Of a stretch of DNA of 22,616 bases, positions 22,177 through 22,616 are shown piece by piece. Positions within the stretch are counted from its first letter, which is position 1. Every line of letters begins with the position of its first letter. The notes beneath the pieces are model-generated. The model made no database searches, was not told the DNA's origin, and was given only the letters and a program-made list of their open reading frames with translations. The translations under genes and the position numbers were made by a program. The stretch comes from Eshraghiella sp050874365 (GTDB taxonomy: Bacteria > Bacillota > Clostridia > Lachnospirales > Lachnospiraceae): positions 1 to 22,616 of the forward strand of contig JBNMKN010000015.1 in the NCBI GenBank assembly GCA_050874365.1. Direction: 5' to 3'.

Positions 22177-22616
22177 TGATTTCGGGCTTATGGCGGTATT
22201 CGTCCGTAAAATTTTCGCTATATTTGTTAAAATAAGCCAGACGATATATGTCTGATGATAAAATATCCTTTTGGAGAACCGGATTCTCCTTAAGGGTATT
22301 TTTTATTTCCGATAAATCACATATTAATTTTATGCCTGATTTATCCCTTATATCTTTAAGAAATTTACCGCCGTTTTTATTAAAAGCAAGAACCCTGCAG
22401 GTATCGGTTGTTTTAATATCACTGTCTTTAATCCCCAACAGAATATGAAGAAGTGAACGGCATATTCTTGTGTAAGTATAGTTCTTGCTTTTTAACTCTG
22501 TGACAAGCCCGTTAAAGTTGTAATAGCTGCCTGATGAAAAGAGATTATTTATACGGTTTGAAAGTTTCTCATCAATGTCACTGTATTCGTGGAGATTGTT
22601 TTTGTTTAACAGGATA
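22166..22616 (-). CDS. tmcAL: tRNA(Met) cytidine acetate ligase TmcAL, C-terminal part
   Basis: This is the C-terminal ~149 residues of a gene that runs off the right edge. Read on the minus strand it is open from 22616 to the TAA at 22168-22166. It includes HEYSDIDEKLSNRINNLF, then KSKNYTYTRICRSLLHILLG, then IKDSDIKTTDTCRVLAFNKN. These match the C-terminal domain of TmcAL (YlbM family; lysine/arginine-tyrosine-threonine-x-arginine, LLHLLLGI, RVLGF). TmcAL makes N4-acetylcytidine at the wobble base of elongator tRNA-Met using acetate and ATP. The nucleotidyltransferase-like N-terminal half is outside the window, so the catalytic residues cannot be checked. The TTG often taken as a start at 22438 is internal. 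It converges on, and overlaps, the PFL gene by 11 bases. Confidence 0.78.
   Translation of the reverse strand, partial: ILLNKNNLHEYSDIDEKLSNRINNLFSSGSYYNFNGLVTELKSKNYTYTRICRSLLHILLGIKDSDIKTTDTCRVLAFNKNGGKFLKDIRDKSGIKLICDLSEIKNTLKENPVLQKDILSSDIYRLAYFNKYSENFTDEYRHKPEIINS

Noticed and set aside
1..22616. CRISPR arrays, insertion sequences, riboswitches or prophage genes
   Set aside because: No direct repeat arrays, transposase motifs or long structured leaders were seen; intergenic gaps are short and explained by promoters, terminators and one tRNA.

Overview
This 22.6 kb window is AT-rich and densely packed, with almost every gene on the + strand. Arginine codons are mostly AGA/AGG, Shine-Dalgarno sites are strong, and promoters are of the sigma-A type (TTGACA-17-TATATT style). 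Together with an Rnf complex, a DUF711/ACT pair, WalJ-type hydrolase and a TmcAL-type ligase, this points to an anaerobic Firmicute of class Clostridia, most likely Lachnospiraceae. The genus cannot be set from the sequence. I see no insertion sequences, phage genes, CRISPR arrays or foreign-looking islands; it is core chromosome.

Layout. (1) 1-3542: end of an rnf operon (G-E-A-B; C and D are presumably upstream) with two small membrane genes, a NusG-domain-II protein and a Gx (HepS component I-like) transporter, all overlapping or nearly so. (2) 3555-10550: ruvA-ruvB-zapA, then a U32 peptidase gene broken by a one-base frameshift, then a RodA/FtsW glycosyltransferase overlapping its class B PBP. 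The ruvAB promoter carries a near-perfect LexA box, and a perfect hairpin lies between zapA and the U32 gene. (3) 10551-11288: NUDIX hydrolase with its own promoter and terminator, then tRNA-Leu(CAA) with its own promoter and terminator. (4) 11300-12176: an unrecognised multi-pass membrane protein as a single transcription unit. (5) 12205-17565: LytS/YesM-type 7-TM sensor kinase, zf-HC2 membrane protein, polA and coaE in tight succession. (6) 17566-22176: FtsA-like protein with a large C-terminal extension, then a WalJ-like hydrolase, an ACT protein and a PFL/DUF711 protein, with promoters before the first two. (7) 22166-22616, minus strand: 3' end of a TmcAL gene, convergent with and overlapping the PFL gene.

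Functional themes are ferredoxin-driven ion pumping (Rnf), recombination repair under SOS control linked to division (RuvAB/ZapA), peptidoglycan synthesis (RodA-like/PBP), replication and CoA synthesis (PolA/CoaE), and RNA modification (TmcAL, possibly U32). The most unusual items are the FtsA-like protein with a ~290-residue tail of apparent beta-grasp-like repeats and no amphipathic membrane helix, the possible SOS coupling of zapA, the orphan sensor kinase beside a zinc-finger membrane protein, and the frameshifted U32 gene.
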